Below are positions 35,251-44,028 of a DNA stretch of 64,000 bases, piece by piece. The notes under the pieces are model-generated. The model saw nothing but the letters and a program-made list of their open reading frames with translations, was not told the DNA's origin and made no database searches. The first letter of the stretch is position 1; each line of letters begins with the position of its first letter. This DNA comes from Fictibacillus macauensis ZFHKF-1 (lineage in GTDB: Bacteria > Bacillota > Bacilli > Bacillales > Fictibacillaceae). The position numbers and the translations under genes were made by a program. Location of the stretch: the NCBI RefSeq assembly GCF_000269865.1, contig NZ_AKKV01000025.1, forward strand, positions 156,715-220,714. The letters are read 5' to 3'.

Positions 35251-36384
35251 TTATTTTTCTCTGCTTTTCGTAATTTGTTGCCACACCGATCCAGCCGCTT
35301 CTTCTCCGCTCGTAATGCGTTCTAGCGCAATTTTTGCTTGTAACCGCACTTCAAATTCAGGATCGTCTTCTGCTTGTTGCAACGCCGGAATCGCTGTTTC
35401 GTCGCCTACTTCAAAAAGAAAACGGGCCGCACGCCAACGCACAAGTTTATTTTTATCAAGAATGGCTTCACACATCGCCCCAATGGCTTTTGGATTACCA
35501 AGATCGGACAAACAATCTCCAGCCGTACGACGCACCGCCACATTTTTGTCTTTTAGCGCTATATAAAGCAATGGCAATACAGCATCATCTTCAATCATGC
35601 CAAGATAAACAACAGCAAGTCGACGAATGGAAGGCTTCGGATCTTTCAATGCTTGCTTTAACACCATAATGTCATCAATGCTTGGGTTCATACGTTCTAA
35701 AGCAGCATAGCGAGTTTGCCAATCTTCGTCCTTCATCTTTTCTTGAACTTCGCCACTAGAAACTGTTTCTTCCTGCAGTTCTTTTCCTTCTTGTTGAGCG
35801 AAAGCTTGTTTCACAAGGGAATCAATACGAACTTGATCATACGCTGCATCAATTTCTTCCACAACTTCACGGCCGATTTGTTCGAACGTTCCATAACGCG
35901 TCCCTTGCTCTACCCACTGGCGCTCCATAACTAAGTTATCCGATGCTTTTTGCGCATGGAGAGCCGCTGCCATAAACCGTTCTGGAAGTCCGGCACGTCG
36001 CTCATCGTTTTCCGTTTTCATTTTTACTTGCATTGGCAGACCACGGAACATTTGAAGAAGAACTTCGATTTCCATAAATTCATCTTCTGTTTGCGCTTTT
36101 TCCTCACTCGTCCCCGCTGTTGCCTCTGTCTCACCAAACACTTCTCGCACGCCAGCTAATACGCTTTCCCAGTCAGCTTTTGGGTGACGATCAAGCGCTA
36201 GGAAATCGGCAACATGATAAATACTTTTTACCCCCTCAATGGCAAATAGCTCTTGGATAAAAGAAGGAGCACCTTCATGCGCATCTTTCGTATAATGAAA
36301 GCGTTCATTGCCTGGGAGCGTTTCATCTACATTAATTTTCATTGAATTTGGACTTGGTGTCGGTTCAATTCCTGTAATTTTCAT
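35251..36384 (-). CDS. ypgR: YpgR-like HEAT-repeat protein with NifU-N domain
   Basis: This 377-aa protein starts with a NifU N-terminal/Scaffold domain (EPTPSPNSMKINVDETLPG), then has HEAT repeats in the C-terminal half (PSIRRLAVVYLGMIED, VAVRRTAGDCLSDLG, LVRWRAARFLFEVGD). It corresponds to YpgR and the staphylococcal virulence factor CvfC. It overlaps the next minus-strand gene upstream (36381) by 4 bp. Confidence 0.9.
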   Translation of the reverse strand: MKITGIEPTPSPNSMKINVDETLPGNERFHYTKDAHEGAPSFIQELFAIEGVKSIYHVADFLALDRHPKADWESVLAGVREVFGETEATAGTSEEKAQTEDEFMEIEVLLQMFRGLPMQVKMKTENDERRAGLPERFMAAALHAQKASDNLVMERQWVEQGTRYGTFEQIGREVVEEIDAAYDQVRIDSLVKQAFAQQEGKELQEETVSSGEVQEKMKDEDWQTRYAALERMNPSIDDIMVLKQALKDPKPSIRRLAVVYLGMIEDDAVLPLLYIALKDKNVAVRRTAGDCLSDLGNPKAIGAMCEAILDKNKLVRWRAARFLFEVGDETAIPALQQAEDDPEFEVRLQAKIALERITSGEEAAGSVWQQITKSREK

Positions 36385-36683
36385 TTCTCCACCCCTTTTA
36401 TGAATGCTTGTTGTTTAATAAAGGTTAGCAGCTGTTCTTTCTCACGATCGGTAAATTTATATTCACAATCAACGCCTTCGTTAAGAACAATCATATCGTG
36501 TAATTCCCCGGTAGCATCAAACACAACTAACCCACTTGGTTCTTGTAAATCTGATGGGTATACCGTATCCTCTGAACCGTCGAATTGAACATATACATTG
36601 ATCCACTGCTGCGTCATAACGACCTCAGCTGATAGATGAGTGAAAGAAGCTTCAAAATAGTTTTCAAATCCGTATTTATACAT
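36381..36683 (-). CDS. Small conserved-looking protein upstream of ypgR
   Basis: This 100-aa protein has a beta-rich start (TQQWINVYVQFDGSEDTVYPSD) and a helical end (DREKEQLLTFIKQQAFIK). The start is ATG 36683 after CGGAGG. The reading frame extends upstream into kynB, which is a shadow. The 4-bp overlap with ypgR indicates an operon. The family is not recognised. Confidence 0.7.
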   Translation of the reverse strand: MYKYGFENYFEASFTHLSAEVVMTQQWINVYVQFDGSEDTVYPSDLQEPSGLVVFDATGELHDMIVLNEGVDCEYKFTDREKEQLLTFIKQQAFIKGVEK

Positions 36684-36759
36684 AGTCAACCTCCGATGCT
36701 TGTGTAGCTGCTTTCTACCTATTATAAACATGGACATTGCCACAAAGAAAGGAAGAAGA

Positions 36760-37383
36760 CTAGATCGCGCGCAAGACTGCACGTACTGGGCTGCCATCTG
36801 CTCCTTGTAACGGTAAAGGCAATGCCATAAATTCATAAACACCAGGTACGATATCATCCAAGACAAGTCCTTCAACAATAGCGATCTGATGCTTGTGGAG
36901 CGCATGATGAGCGGGTAGCGTTTTGCTATCCAAAGGATCGACTGACGGAACATCGACGCCAAGTAACGCAATGCCATTTGCCGCTAAAAGAGGAACAATG
37001 GTTGCGTCAATCGCTGTAATTCTTTCTGGAAAGTGAGAGCGATCGCTCCAAGAAAGCGTTTTAAATAACACGCACGTTACATCATACTTCTCTATATTTT
37101 CTAAAAGATAGGAGCGTACAAGGTCTGTATGTGAGGCATCGATTACAAGCGCACGACCGGCATATTGATTGACTTCTAATGCCAACACCTTGTCTCCATG
37201 TTCATCAAAGTGATAGGGAGCATCAATATGCGTTCCGGTATGCGTACTCATCGTAAATTGCCCAACATTCACCGAACCAGATTGCTCTTTATGCCATGAG
37301 AGCTTAAAAGAATAAGGCGTGTCTCCTGGCCACGTGGGAATCTCTGCATGTAAAGGCATAGAAATATCAAGCCAGCGATTCAT
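36760..37383 (-). CDS. kynB: Kynurenine formamidase KynB
   Basis: This 207-aa enzyme hydrolyses N-formylkynurenine in tryptophan breakdown. The metal-binding motif STHTGTHIDAPYHF (His48, His52, Asp54) defines the cyclase-like family, and SVDPLDSKTLPAHH is typical of KynB. Its ATG overlaps the kynU stop (TAATG), so it is translated with kynU. No tryptophan dioxygenase (kynA) lies next to the pair. Confidence 0.93.
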   Translation of the reverse strand: MNRWLDISMPLHAEIPTWPGDTPYSFKLSWHKEQSGSVNVGQFTMSTHTGTHIDAPYHFDEHGDKVLALEVNQYAGRALVIDASHTDLVRSYLLENIEKYDVTCVLFKTLSWSDRSHFPERITAIDATIVPLLAANGIALLGVDVPSVDPLDSKTLPAHHALHKHQIAIVEGLVLDDIVPGVYEFMALPLPLQGADGSPVRAVLRAI

Positions 37384-38651
37384 TAGGCAATCACTTCCCT
37401 TACATTCGAAAATTTCTCATAATGCTTGTCTGTCATAATTTTTTTTAAGATTTGAATCGCCTCATGAACTTCTGTAAAAGACGTATATAAAGCAATGGGC
37501 GCTAATCGAATGACGTCAGGTGCGCGGAAGTCAGGAATAACACCGAATTCTTTTAAGCTTTTACAAATTCGGGCAGCTTCAGCATGAAGTAAACAAACAT
37601 GGCCACCACGACGCTCATCCTCTAACGGGTTGCCTATTGCAAATTGAAATGCTTTTAGCTCGCGCTCTATTTCGTCCATCATGTACCGGGTGAGTTGTAA
37701 TGACTTTTCACGAATGCGTTTCATCCCTGCTTCTTCAAACAAACTTAATGATCCAATGAGCGGCGCGGTGCTTAAAATGTGCGGTGTGCCAATTTGAAAA
37801 GCTCCTGCTGTATCCGCACCTTCAAACACATGATTCATATCAAATTGCTTTTCTTTATTGGATCCAAACCATCCAGTAAGACCCGGCGTTCGCTTAGTGT
37901 GTCTTTCATTCACATACAATCCAGCCGTACTACCTGGACCGCCATTTAAATATTTATAATTGCACCAAAAAGCAAAATCAACATCCCATTCTGATAATTC
38001 ATGAGGAACAGCACCGATCGAATGACAAAGATCAAAGCCGATTATAATATTGCGATCATGAGCTTCTTTCGTCAATCGCTTCATATCTAATAATTGCCCA
38101 CTTCGATACAAGACAGACGGTAAAAGAATCAGTGCTACATCATCCTTCATCGCCGCAATAAGATCCTCTTCAGCTAACAAGCGTCCATCCCTGCTTTTCA
38201 CTTGAACAAGATGTTGCTGTGGCGAGAGACCGCGAAGCGCCAATTGACTTTGCAACGCATAAATGTCACTTGGAAACGTTAAGTCATCGGCAAGAATTTT
38301 AGTACGCTTTTCGTCTGGTGAAAAGAATGTCGCTACGAGTTGATGCAAGTTCACAGTCGTTGAACCTGTGACGATGACTTCTTCCTTTTTGGCACCAATT
38401 AAACTTGCCAGTCGCTCTCCAAGCTGTTCACTCATCGTAAACCATGGATGAGTCCCTTCTGTCCAACCATCAATCCCATGTTCCCTCCAATCTTGCAATG
38501 ATTCTAGTAATGATTGCTCAGCGCGTTTAGATAATAGACCTAAAGAATTCCCATCCAAATAGATCGAAGGACCTCCTGTATAAAATGCTTCCCGAAAACT
38601 TTTTAGTTCATCCTGCTCATCTAGTAACACATAGCCAGTTTTCTCTACCAT
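37383..38651 (-). CDS. kynU: Kynureninase KynU
   Basis: This 422-aa PLP enzyme cleaves kynurenine or 3-hydroxykynurenine to anthranilate and alanine. [12 protein letters not shown] is near the N-terminus, and the PLP lysine lies in [38 protein letters not shown] closes the fold. The start is ATG 38651 after GGAGG. Confidence 0.95.
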   Translation of the reverse strand: MVEKTGYVLLDEQDELKSFREAFYTGGPSIYLDGNSLGLLSKRAEQSLLESLQDWREHGIDGWTEGTHPWFTMSEQLGERLASLIGAKKEEVIVTGSTTVNLHQLVATFFSPDEKRTKILADDLTFPSDIYALQSQLALRGLSPQQHLVQVKSRDGRLLAEEDLIAAMKDDVALILLPSVLYRSGQLLDMKRLTKEAHDRNIIIGFDLCHSIGAVPHELSEWDVDFAFWCNYKYLNGGPGSTAGLYVNERHTKRTPGLTGWFGSNKEKQFDMNHVFEGADTAGAFQIGTPHILSTAPLIGSLSLFEEAGMKRIREKSLQLTRYMMDEIERELKAFQFAIGNPLEDERRGGHVCLLHAEAARICKSLKEFGVIPDFRAPDVIRLAPIALYTSFTEVHEAIQILKKIMTDKHYEKFSNVREVIA

Positions 38652-38930
38652 TCCATTACCTCCCTATTTCACTCACATTATTCTTCATATTCTCTGAAAT
38701 ATTACATTTTCGTGACAGTCAAATTACGACAACATTTCTTTGCATAAAACGCTATAATACTACTATAAGGGTTAAAAAATTCATATTGCACTAAATTATT
38801 CCTTTTGTACCTATTTTAAAAAACATTCCAGCATAAACGCAACCATTTAGAAAAAGTATGGACGCTTAATCTTAATTACACTAATTCGAACGTTGAATTA
38901 TCTGGAACACTTTCATTTCTGGAGGGAACT

Positions 38931-39080
38931 ATGAAAAGCGTAAAAGACCTGGACAAAGAATGGATTGCTCTCATGAACGTAGCAAAGGAACAAGGCTTGA
39001 CGATTGAGGAAGTTCGAAAATTTCTACAAGGATCGTCAATTCTCTCTCATAAAGAAGAATTAAAGGCGACATCTATGTGA
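38931..39080 (+). CDS. sinI: SinI anti-repressor
   Basis: This 49-aa protein reads LDKEWIALMNVAKEQGLTIEEVRKFL, the SinI helical hairpin that binds SinR and frees biofilm genes. ATG 38931 follows GGAGGG. A terminator closes it before sinR, so the two have partly separate transcripts. Confidence 0.92.
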   Translation: MKSVKDLDKEWIALMNVAKEQGLTIEEVRKFLQGSSILSHKEELKATSM

Positions 39081-39122
39081 TGAAGCCTATTCATCCTCTT
39101 GTATAATATGGATGACATTGGT

Positions 39123-39146
39123 AGACGACTCTAGATGAGGTCGTCT
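39123..39146 (+). terminator. Terminator after sinI
   Basis: AGACGAC/GTCGTCT stem with a TTTTTG tail, between sinI and sinR. Confidence 0.75.
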
Positions 39147-39274
39147 TTTTGTATGGTCTTTAACCATTGAAATCATTACTTTTTATAACTAAATTGGTTT
39201 GATTTATGCTATTTACACCATTCTAAAAAAAATTGTATAATAAGAATAAAAGTGCATTTTAAAGAGGGGCCCCT

Positions 39275-39604
39275 ATGATTGGTGAAATTGTAAAAAAATA
39301 CCGTAAAGAAAAGAATTTATCCATATCTGCCCTTGCCGAACGAGCCGGCATTGCCAAATCATACCTCAGTTCTTTAGAGCGCAACATACAAACAAATCCT
39401 TCTGTTCAGCTCCTCGAAAAGTTATGTGCCGTTCTAGATCTTCCTGTTGAACAACTTCTACAAGAAAATAGCGGGGAAGAAGCAACTGAACTGGATCATG
39501 ACTGGACAAAGCTTGTGAAAGAAGCAATGGACTCCGGCATAAGCAAAGAACAATTTAAAGAATTTTTAGAATACAATAAATGGAAAAATGATACCTATAA
39601 ATAA
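39275..39604 (+). CDS. sinR: SinR biofilm master regulator
   Basis: This 109-aa protein has an N-terminal HTH (SISALAERAGIAKSYLSSLERNIQTNPSVQLLEKL) and a C-terminal SinI-like oligomerisation domain (DWTKLVKEAMDSGISKEQFKEFLEYNKW). It represses matrix genes including tapA-sipW-tasA next door. The start is ATG 39275. Confidence 0.93.
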   Translation: MIGEIVKKYRKEKNLSISALAERAGIAKSYLSSLERNIQTNPSVQLLEKLCAVLDLPVEQLLQENSGEEATELDHDWTKLVKEAMDSGISKEQFKEFLEYNKWKNDTYK

Positions 39605-39628
39605 TCCGACGTGTACACGTCGGATTAT
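39601..39628. terminator. Bidirectional terminator between sinR and the SlrR-like gene
   Basis: A perfect 28-base palindrome (ATAATCCGACGTG and its complement), immediately between the converging stops. Confidence 0.88.
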
Positions 39629-39957
39629 TTATATAGAAGTTGTTTTACTTCTGTCGCAATTGTTTGCTCTAGCAAAAATGCTCTCACCTCGGTTGATGAT
39701 AGCCCCATTTCCTTCGCCTGCCTCACAAGCCCTACCCATTCATCATCTAACATTCCTTCATGATGACTCATCATGGCTTCTACTGATATTTCTAACGACT
39801 GTGCTATCTTTATAATCATTCGCTGCGAAGGCTGATTTTTATTGTTTTCAATATTGCTTAAATAACCTTTTGATATACTTGCTAGATTAGCAAGCTGACA
39901 TAAGCTAACCCCTTTTTGTGTGCGAACCTCTCTAATACGAGCCCCAATTTTAAACAC
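39625..39957 (-). CDS. SinR/SlrR-like regulator
   Basis: This 110-aa protein has the same layout as SinR: HTH (VSLCQLANLASISKGYLSNIENNKNQPS) then a SinI-type C-terminal domain (DDEWVGLVRQAKEMGLSSTEVRAFL). It is the SlrR equivalent or a second SinR, and could heterodimerise with SinR or SinI. The start is GTG 39957 with AGAGG ahead. It reads the same way as tapA-sipW-tasA and follows tasA across a terminator. Confidence 0.85.
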   Translation of the reverse strand: MFKIGARIREVRTQKGVSLCQLANLASISKGYLSNIENNKNQPSQRMIIKIAQSLEISVEAMMSHHEGMLDDEWVGLVRQAKEMGLSSTEVRAFLLEQTIATEVKQLLYK

Positions 39958-39988
39958 GCGTCTTTATTCCTCTCTTTGTAAAAACAAG

Positions 39989-40011
39989 AAAAGAGCGGAA
40001 GCCGCTCTTTT
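39989..40011 (-). terminator. Terminator of tapA-sipW-tasA
   Basis: AAAAGAGCGG/CCGCTCTTTT, a 10-bp stem with a 3-base loop and a T-run on the minus strand. Confidence 0.85.
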
Positions 40012-40024
40012 CTATGCTAATCCC

Positions 40025-40606
40025 TTATTTTCTTTCGCCTTCACCTTGTTGTGCATTAAATTTCCACGTAAGCTCTAAGCCGTCGCCTTGGAACATATTT
40101 TGATCTTGGTCGTTATCAACGAATGTAAACATAACGAACATATCATCAGAAGTACCAGCTTTAATGCCAGATTTCTCACCAGATAAACCTTTTTTAATAG
40201 CATCTGGAGTTGTTTTTGCAAGATCGGCAAGCGTAGTGCTGTAGATTACATCATTGTCTTTATCTTGGTTGTATAAGAAATCAACACGGATATGTTTTCC
40301 GAAATCTTCTGAACCATTGTTGTTATCTTTATCCATTACTTTATACGATGTTTCAAGTAAAATCTTCTTAATATCAAGCGTTCCTTTATTGTCTAATTTA
40401 AAGGATTTAATCATGTAGTCACCAGGCTTTAAGTTATCTGCCTTAACGATTGTTGTAGGATTCATGCTTAAATCAAGTGTACCGGATGCAAATGTATTTT
40501 GAGAAACCTCTTGATCGCTAAAGTACGCGTACGTTCCCCCACCAATCAAAGATAACCCCACCACTGCTGATGCTACTCCTAAACCTAACTTTGCTTTTAA
40601 ACTCAT
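40025..40606 (-). CDS. tasA: TasA/CalY-type matrix fibre protein (camelysin family)
   Basis: This 193-aa secreted protein has a signal peptide cut by SipW (KLGLGVASAVVGLSLIGGGTYAYFSD) and a mature part with LDLSMNPTTIVKADNLKPGD and LDNKGTLDIKKILLET. It builds biofilm fibres. It is shorter than B. subtilis TasA (about 260 aa) and close to CalY in size. The start is ATG 40606 after GGGAGGA; the longer frame upstream is spurious. Confidence 0.92.
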   Translation of the reverse strand: MSLKAKLGLGVASAVVGLSLIGGGTYAYFSDQEVSQNTFASGTLDLSMNPTTIVKADNLKPGDYMIKSFKLDNKGTLDIKKILLETSYKVMDKDNNNGSEDFGKHIRVDFLYNQDKDNDVIYSTTLADLAKTTPDAIKKGLSGEKSGIKAGTSDDMFVMFTFVDNDQDQNMFQGDGLELTWKFNAQQGEGERK

Positions 40607-40681
40607 AATACTTGTTCCTCCCCTATACATGAAGTATGAATTTCTATCTATTGAACCTGTACAATATACAGGAATCAACCA

Positions 40682-41248
40682 TTAATTAACTGGCGGTGTA
40701 GAAGATTTTTCTTTTTTAACATCAATTTCACGGATGGCTTTCGTAATTGTCCAAATGGAATACAAGAGAAGCAAGACTCCTGGAACAATCATGAGAATCA
40801 TCGTTCCTTTTTTCGATTGTGCGTAATCCATGCCATATCCGATATAAGGAACCGTAAAGCCTGTATATTCAGCAACAACATTGCCTGGCAGTACCTTATC
40901 TGGATCTGCCGCATTGTTATTGTCACCTTTTGTTGTATAACTTAATGAATTGCCACTACCATTTACTTTTTGAATTCTATGGGTAATGAGCTTTTCGCCA
41001 GATTTAAAGGTAATCACATCACCTTTTTTATACCGCGATGCATCGCCACCAGGCTTAACTGCAATAATTGAGCCTGTTTGAATGCCTGGCTCCATCGATC
41101 CTGACAAGACGGTTTTCAATTGATAGCCGAACACACTCGGTTGACCGCCAGATGCTTTGGAAGAAATGACGATAAAGCCCACTCCTAACAATGCAATAAA
41201 TAAAACAGCAGTAATGAGTGTACTAATCACTTTCCTTACCTTTTTCAT
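40682..41248 (-). CDS. sipW: SipW signal peptidase
   Basis: This 188-aa ER-type signal peptidase has a membrane anchor at each end, with the catalytic serine in VLSGSMEPGIQTGS and the base region ITHRIQKV. It matures TasA and TapA. The start is ATG 41248 (MKKVRKV) after GGAGAG, not the in-frame GTG two codons earlier. It is between tapA and tasA. Confidence 0.92.
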   Translation of the reverse strand: MKKVRKVISTLITAVLFIALLGVGFIVISSKASGGQPSVFGYQLKTVLSGSMEPGIQTGSIIAVKPGGDASRYKKGDVITFKSGEKLITHRIQKVNGSGNSLSYTTKGDNNNAADPDKVLPGNVVAEYTGFTVPYIGYGMDYAQSKKGTMILMIVPGVLLLLYSIWTITKAIREIDVKKEKSSTPPVN

Positions 41249-41278
41249 AAGCACTCTCCTTAATAATCCTTGTGTTAG

Positions 41279-41740
41279 TTATGAATGGTCTTTGTCACTA
41301 ACGTTCGTCTTCTGATCTTCTTGATCATGTTTAGCAGGCTTTTGATCGGACTGTTTCTCGTTCTGATGTTCTTTCTCTGAAGCGTCCTCTTTCTTTTTGT
41401 TATCTGCTTCTTCTTTATGATCTTGCTTTTTTTCTTTCACAGCTTCTTCACTTGGTTTCTTATCTTCTTTCTTTTTATCTTCTTCTTTACACTTAGACTC
41501 TTTTTCATCTGTTGCTTTCTGATCCTTTTCATCCTTTTGATCCTTGCAATCTGGTTCTTTCGCCCAATGCCCTGCCGTAATAGTTCCTTTTACGGTGGCT
41601 TTTGAATAAAACTCAGCGTTTGTAGGCGCATACATTGCTATGAAAATAAAGAGCAGTGCATAAAAGGCGACGCCAACTTTCATCGTCAGTATGTATGTAG
41701 AATGCTGTCCTGATAATAGTTTATTAAAAAAATTTCTCAA
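41279..41740 (-). CDS. tapA: TapA-like matrix anchor protein
   Basis: This 153-aa protein has an N-terminal membrane/signal helix, the conserved NAEFYSKATVKGTITAGHW region and then an extremely Lys/Glu/Asp-rich tail (about residues 60-150). TapA anchors and seeds TasA fibres. Such a charged tail is longer and less complex than in B. subtilis TapA. The start is TTG 41740, seven bases after AAGGAGG. Confidence 0.85.
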   Translation of the reverse strand: MRNFFNKLLSGQHSTYILTMKVGVAFYALLFIFIAMYAPTNAEFYSKATVKGTITAGHWAKEPDCKDQKDEKDQKATDEKESKCKEEDKKKEDKKPSEEAVKEKKQDHKEEADNKKKEDASEKEHQNEKQSDQKPAKHDQEDQKTNVSDKDHS

Positions 41741-41770
41741 CCTGTCTCCTCCTTGTATGAGAGTCGATTC

Positions 41771-41819
41771 AGAGAACGATGCGTTCTATTTAAAGAACAA
41801 TGTAACATTAGTATAGAAC
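41771..41819 (-). promoter_or_regulatory. SinR operator cluster upstream of tapA
   Basis: On the minus strand GTTCTCT (41777-41771) and GTTCTTT (41798-41792) match the SinR consensus GTTCTYT exactly. A weaker GTTCTAT lies near 41813-41819, and a plus-strand GTTCTAT at 41783-41789 makes an inverted pair. They sit directly ahead of the tapA start, so SinR repression as in B. subtilis is expected. Confidence 0.8.
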
Positions 41820-41954
41820 ATATAGACCATAATTAAAAGCCTATAAAACTGGTTATTTTTAACCGTTTATGACTATGATAGAACTATATTTCTTCATTAA
41901 TCTTCCTTTATCTTAATTTTTCGTAAATTTAGAAAACAAAATGGGGGGAATGAC

Positions 41955-43055
41955 ATGAAATTTAGAAGGTTATCGGTTATTTTGTCTGTTTTCGTGTTAC
42001 TTAGTGCGTGTGCGCAAGAAGAGAAGCCACAGAAAAAAGAGTCAAAAGCACAGCCAACACTTTCTCATTCTCAAGAAAACGTAACGTACACAACTCTTGG
42101 GGCAGCAGGGGATGTCCTCATTCATGATGTGCTATACAACAAAGCAAAGCGGCGCAACGGTACCTATGATTTTAACTTTATGTTCCAAGATGTAGCGCCG
42201 TATTTACGGAAGCCGGATATTATGATGGTTAATCAAGAATCGATGATTGGCGGTCCTGCCCTTGGCATCTCTACCTATCCATCATTTAATTCACCATATG
42301 AAGTAGGCGACGCACTCAAAGCGAACGGTGTTGATCTTGTTACCCTTGCTAATAATCACACGTTAGATCGTGGCAAACAAGCCATTCTCAATGCAACAAA
42401 TCATTGGAATAAGATTGGCATGCCGTATACAGGTGCTTACGCTTCTCCAAATGATGCTAAGAAAATTAGAACCATCACAAAAAACGAAACGACCTTTGCT
42501 TTTTTAAGCTACACCTATGGGACCAATGGCATTCCTGTACCGCAAAATCAACCATACTTAGTTAACCTTATTGAACCTACTACAATTGCACATGATATTA
42601 GAAAAGCAAAAAAGAAAGCAGATGTTGTCGTACTTAGCCTTCATTTTGGTAATGAATATGAGCGCATGCCGACACCTAAACAGAAACAGCTTGTCCAATT
42701 AGCAGCTGATGCCGGCGCGAATGTGATCATCGGTCATCATCCACACGTTCTTCAACCAGCTACATGGGTAAAAAGTAAAAATGGTGGCAGTGCCTTTGCC
42801 ATTTACTCGCTTGGTAACTTCATATCCGGTCAGCGGGGAAATTATAAGGATATTGGTGGAATTCTAACACTTACGATTAAAAAAATAACGAAAAACAAGC
42901 ATACTTCTATTGAAATTGAAAACCCTGCCTTTTTACCAACATGGGTAAATAAGTCGTGGATTATTCAACCGATGAAAGACATTCCAGCTATGAAACATAG
43001 CTACGATTCCATTAAGCAACATATGAAACAGCAAGTACCTAAGCTTGCTTTCTAA
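41955..43055 (+). CDS. CapA-like lipoprotein (poly-gamma-glutamate/capsule family)
   Basis: This 366-aa lipoprotein has lipobox LSAC (near residue 19) and a CapA/PgsA metallophosphatase-like fold: AAGDVLIHDVLY, VTLANNHTLDRGKQA, LSLHFGNEYE and IIGHHPHVLQPATW. CapA-family proteins take part in poly-gamma-glutamate export, but no capB or capC is nearby, so the function here is unclear. Its position beside the matrix operon is suggestive only. Confidence 0.88.
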   Translation: MKFRRLSVILSVFVLLSACAQEEKPQKKESKAQPTLSHSQENVTYTTLGAAGDVLIHDVLYNKAKRRNGTYDFNFMFQDVAPYLRKPDIMMVNQESMIGGPALGISTYPSFNSPYEVGDALKANGVDLVTLANNHTLDRGKQAILNATNHWNKIGMPYTGAYASPNDAKKIRTITKNETTFAFLSYTYGTNGIPVPQNQPYLVNLIEPTTIAHDIRKAKKKADVVVLSLHFGNEYERMPTPKQKQLVQLAADAGANVIIGHHPHVLQPATWVKSKNGGSAFAIYSLGNFISGQRGNYKDIGGILTLTIKKITKNKHTSIEIENPAFLPTWVNKSWIIQPMKDIPAMKHSYDSIKQHMKQQVPKLAF

Positions 43056-43060
43056 CGAAA

Positions 43061-43106
43061 AAAAAGAAACCGTGCGACTTTTTGCTAAATCGCTCGGTTT
43101 CTTTTT
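43061..43106 (+). terminator. Terminator of the CapA-like gene
   Basis: AAAAAGAAACCG pairs with CGGTTTCTTTTT, with a further GCGA/TCGC pairing inside. Confidence 0.8.
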
Positions 43107-43108
43107 CA

Positions 43109-43240
43109 TTACTTATTAAAAGATGTAATTACGCGTTCCACACACTGATCACAAACGGTAATTTGCTCTTCTTCAAAGCTCATGAGCTCACCTGCACATA
43201 CAATACAGCGATCATCTTCTGCTGTGAAAGGATTATCCAC
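43109..43240 (-). CDS. Small CxxC zinc-ribbon-like protein, 43 aa
   Basis: The ORF (GTG 43240 to TAA 43109) encodes DRCIVCAGELMSFEEEQITVCDQCVERV, a pair of CxxC motifs spaced like a treble-clef zinc site. The start site is weakly defined, with GGTGG 11 bases upstream. It is probably a real small gene because the Cys pattern is coherent. Confidence 0.65.
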   Translation of the reverse strand: MDNPFTAEDDRCIVCAGELMSFEEEQITVCDQCVERVITSFNK

Positions 43241-43326
43241 GCTTCTTTATGCCACCACCTTTGCTTTTTATTTATGACTTGCTCTATACAAGTTTTATGC
43301 AAAAGGGGCTTCTTTATGTATGGCTT

Positions 43327-43923
43327 CTAATCCCATGTGAAACGTTGCTCTTTCCATGGATCACCATAATTATGGTACCCATTTCGTTCCCAAAATCCTG
43401 GTGTATCAAGTGGCAAAAACTCAATTCCGCGTAACCACTTTGCGCTTTTCCAAAAATATAAATGAGGAAAAACGCCACGCAACGGATAGCCATGTTCAGG
43501 TGAAAGAAGTTCGTTATTATGCTTCATCGCGAGCAAACTTGTCTCTTTTAGAAAATCTTCAATTGGTAAATTAGCTGTCCAACCTTCCTCTGCATGCAAC
43601 AAAACGTGCTTAGCTAAAGGATGAATTCCGCATGAGGCGATGACGTCCTTTACCAATACGCCCTCCCACGTATTATCTAGCTTGGACCAGCCCGTGACAC
43701 AATGGATATCGTTCACAACCGTAGTCTTTGGAAGCTGTAACAACTCCTTATATGTAAAGCGCTTAGGACGTTCCACCATACCATAGACGTGTAAATCCCA
43801 CTCATCCAACGATGGATAGTGCGGAACATTTCCATAGTGTAGTACAGGCCATCGTTCTGTTACATTTTGATTGGGAGGGACTCTTCCATCATCGTTACGT
43901 TTACGGCGTTTTCCAAAATACAT
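43327..43923 (-). CDS. yuiH: Sulfite-oxidase-like molybdopterin protein YuiH
   Basis: This 198-aa protein has the oxidoreductase molybdopterin-binding fold: HYPSLDEWDLHVYGMVERPK, NDIHCVTGWSKLDNTWEGV (Mo-ligand Cys), and AEEGWTANLPIEDFL, EHGYPLRGVFPHLYFWKSAKW. There is no heme or signal peptide, so it is a minimal cytoplasmic version. It lies next to bioY as in B. subtilis. Confidence 0.92.
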   Translation of the reverse strand: MYFGKRRKRNDDGRVPPNQNVTERWPVLHYGNVPHYPSLDEWDLHVYGMVERPKRFTYKELLQLPKTTVVNDIHCVTGWSKLDNTWEGVLVKDVIASCGIHPLAKHVLLHAEEGWTANLPIEDFLKETSLLAMKHNNELLSPEHGYPLRGVFPHLYFWKSAKWLRGIEFLPLDTPGFWERNGYHNYGDPWKEQRFTWD

Positions 43924-43940
43924 GGTAGCTCCTCCTTTTC

Positions 43941-43968
43941 GTTAACCCTTTAATAAAATAAAGTTGAC
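43941..43968 (+). promoter_or_regulatory. Candidate BirA operator with -35 box for bioY
   Basis: GTTAAC (43941-43946) and GTTGAC (43963-43968) are spaced by 16 bases with an A/T-rich centre, like B. subtilis biotin-operon operators (two GTTAAC blocks about 15 apart). TTGACA, which overlaps the second block, could be the -35 of bioY. Biotin-BirA repression would fit a biotin transporter. Confidence 0.5.
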
Positions 43969-44028
43969 AATCATTCTTTCTGTACTTTAAAGTAAACATA
44001 GAACATAACTATTTTTTGAGGTGACATC

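Noticed and set aside
36684..36977. N-terminal extension of the gene at 36381
   Set aside because: It overlaps kynB in another frame and has no ribosome site; ATG 36683 does.
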